Shown here: positions 62,645-64,000 of the stretch, piece after piece | Layout: every line of letters begins with the position of its first letter | How positions within the stretch are numbered: position 1 is the first letter of the stretch | Assembly (NCBI GenBank): GCA_965603125.1 | Contig: CBFDBU010000012.1 | Coordinates: 1 to 64,000 of the forward strand | Length of the DNA: 64,000 nt | Source of the DNA: JAJRTA01 sp965603125 | Lineage (GTDB): Bacteria; Zixibacteria; MSB-5A5; GN15; FEB-12 | Direction of reading: 5' to 3' | The notes under the pieces: model-generated | The model's database searches: none | Told to the model about the DNA's origin: nothing | What the model saw: the letters and a program-made list of their open reading frames with translations, nothing else | Made by a program: the position numbers and the translations under genes

Positions 62645-64000
62645 TTAAGGCTCCAGCTCAAGAAAGGGCGCCTCCGGGGGGATGGTATCCTGATCTTCAG
62701 GCTGTTCCGGATCGTCCCAGGTGCCGTCACCGACCGTCTGCGACAGAGTCAGGGTGTCTGTGCCGCCCGCTGGAAGGCTGGACACCACAAAACTGTCATG
62801 TTGGACATTGTCGCCGGACAGCGAGGCGGTTATGTCGAAGGGGCCAAAATCGGTCGGTTCGCCCTGTGAACTGGCAGCCTGCAGGTATGATACAACACTC
62901 TTCGCAAGTCCTCCGTTGGTTGTGGTTTCGGACAGGACAGTGACGCCGTTGCCATTCGTCACTGTCACCGATGCCCCGTGAACAGGGAGAAGGTTCTGTC
63001 CTCTCACATAGACACGCAGCGTCCGTTTCATGGTGATATCGCCATTTTGGTTGGCAGCAAAAGCAACGTCCGTCTCTGAGGCCCCATTAATATAGGTGCC
63101 GTCAATATTCACATTACCAGTGGAGAGGTCACCGGAATTACCAACATACCATGTCCTCTTATCCGCATCGGTAATCACCAACGAATCGTTACCTGTTGCT
63201 GTCGTTGTGTCCATAAAGCCGTAGATGTTGTCATAGAACAACCCGTCCAAACAGCCGTCGGCATTAAACTCGTCCTGCAGGTTCATAATATAATTACAGG
63301 AGTAAAACTCATTGTCGTATAGCTCAACGTGGTTTCCCCCGCTGATGTCGTTCATAAGCTCAACCGCACGGGCATCAGCGTCTGCGCTGAGGGCACGTGC
63401 GTAAACAGTGTTGCCATAGATATAGATGTGCCCAGCCGATGATTCGCCTTCATACGAGTTAATCTGGATACCGGTTGTATACCTCCCTATGTGGTTCGTG
63501 GAAGCATTGTTGTCGGCAGTAGTTATCACCGTGTTGTCGTAAACCTTTACATAAGATAGATTCTGGCCACCTGACCGCAGCCTGATCCCCCTCATTATCC
63601 CAGTAGGGTTTTCGGCATCAGGTCCAGAGTGCAGATCAAGGATGTTGTCGTGGACTAGAACATAGTCGTCAGAAGCTCCAACTGCATTATCTAAAATTAT
63701 CCCTCGACAGCCACCATGACTGCTTCCGCTGGTGATAGTCGTATTTCTAATAACAGAACCGGCCGTCATCTGACGAAATATAATCGCATATTGATTAGCA
63801 TTTTGACCACCCTGATAGGTATTCTGATGATCAAGAGTAAAATCGCAACTATCAACGATAGCCTTCCCTTTGAATCGTATTCCCTGAGCTGGCCCATCGG
63901 CTATCGTGATCTTGTTTAATTTGAAGGCGTAATTACCGTTCCCGTCACCACCTACCCCGAACAAAGCCACTGTACCATCGTAGGTATGTCTACTGGTGAA
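62645..64000 (-). CDS. Right-handed parallel beta-helix protein, N-terminus outside window
   Basis: At least 451 residues are visible; the frame is open past the right edge, so the N-terminal part with any signal peptide is missing. The main part shows pectate-lyase-like beta-helix coils of ~22-30 residues: 'GIRFKGKAIVDSCDF', 'VIRNTTITSGSSHGGCRGIILDN', 'YVLVHDNILDLHSG', 'YVKVYDNTVITTADN' and 'HIYIYGNTVYARA'. An Ig-like beta domain follows (~300-400) and an acidic, proline-rich tail ends it. No lyase residues can be assigned. It may be a polysaccharide-binding or degrading surface protein. Confidence 0.8.
   Translation of the reverse strand, partial: FTSRHTYDGTVALFGVGGDGNGNYAFKLNKITIADGPAQGIRFKGKAIVDSCDFTLDHQNTYQGGQNANQYAIIFRQMTAGSVIRNTTITSGSSHGGCRGIILDNAVGASDDYVLVHDNILDLHSGPDAENPTGIMRGIRLRSGGQNLSYVKVYDNTVITTADNNASTNHIGRYTTGIQINSYEGESSAGHIYIYGNTVYARALSADADARAVELMNDISGGNHVELYDNEFYSCNYIMNLQDEFNADGCLDGLFYDNIYGFMDTTTATGNDSLVITDADKRTWYVGNSGDLSTGNVNIDGTYINGASETDVAFAANQNGDITMKRTLRVYVRGQNLLPVHGASVTVTNGNGVTVLSETTTNGGLAKSVVSYLQAASSQGEPTDFGPFDITASLSGDNVQHDSFVVSSLPAGGTDTLTLSQTVGDGTWDDPEQPEDQDTIPPEAPFLELEP

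Noticed and set aside
1..64000. CRISPR arrays, tRNA or rRNA genes
   Set aside because: No regularly spaced repeats and no T-loop-type or rRNA-like sequences were found by reading; a dedicated scan would be needed to exclude a missed tRNA.

Overview
The window looks like a chromosomal segment from an uncultured Gram-negative bacterium of the FCB group, most probably Candidatus Zixibacteria or a close relative. This is an inference from two signatures. Large secreted proteins end in a 'QNYPNPFNP' FlgD/T9SS-like C-terminal domain, and others carry dockerin-like repeats of the type 'DIADLVYLVDYMF'. LpxD, BamA, a Skp-like chaperone and Lgt show a diderm envelope with lipid A. No tRNA, rRNA, CRISPR array or transposase was found by reading.

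Layout. 1-5.1 kb: 3' end of gyrA, a dockerin-like secreted protein, and two tandem fibronectin-III paralogues, one lacking its C-terminal sorting domain. 5.4-8.4 kb: rarA and an unassigned two-domain protein. 8.7-14.6 kb: a subtilase/propeller protease translationally coupled to a second secreted propeller-like protein. 14.7-20.8 kb: a methyltransferase, a secreted structural protein, an S9 peptidase and a DEAD-box helicase. 21.3-26.4 kb: a dockerin-like lipoprotein convergent with lgt, PAP2, rsmI and nadE. 26.6-32.3 kb: ssb, a HAMP-type membrane protein, and the envelope operon rplU-bamA-skp-lpxD. 32.7-37.9 kb: an AT-rich lipoprotein, uvrB, another lipoprotein and a lipoprotein-type SPFH protein.

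The most interesting metabolic block is 38.1-41.9 kb. An MttB-superfamily (non-pyrrolysine) methyltransferase, a free-standing MetH-type activation domain, a corrinoid protein and a zinc-type homocysteine methyltransferase sit in one tight operon. Together they look like a split cobalamin-dependent methionine synthase whose methyl-folate module has been replaced by an MttB enzyme, so the methyl donor may be a quaternary or tertiary amine. A protein kinase and an opposite-strand cluster follow (411-residue protein of unknown function, cupin, homoserine dehydrogenase, aldehyde dehydrogenase).

47.3-56.9 kb holds a STAS protein, rnr (apparently leaderless), and a run made of a sigma54-type activator, a barrel-like protein, a lamin-tail/CHU_C protein, a small outer-membrane protein and dgt. 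From 56.9 kb the window becomes an accessory surface-polysaccharide region: two GNAT-type acyltransferases, an SGNH-fold protein whose catalytic residues are replaced, a glycosyltransferase that seems broken by a frameshift and a late stop, and a parallel beta-helix protein running off the end. Part of this region is bracketed by two direct copies of the dgt 3' end, which suggests insertion or recombination there.
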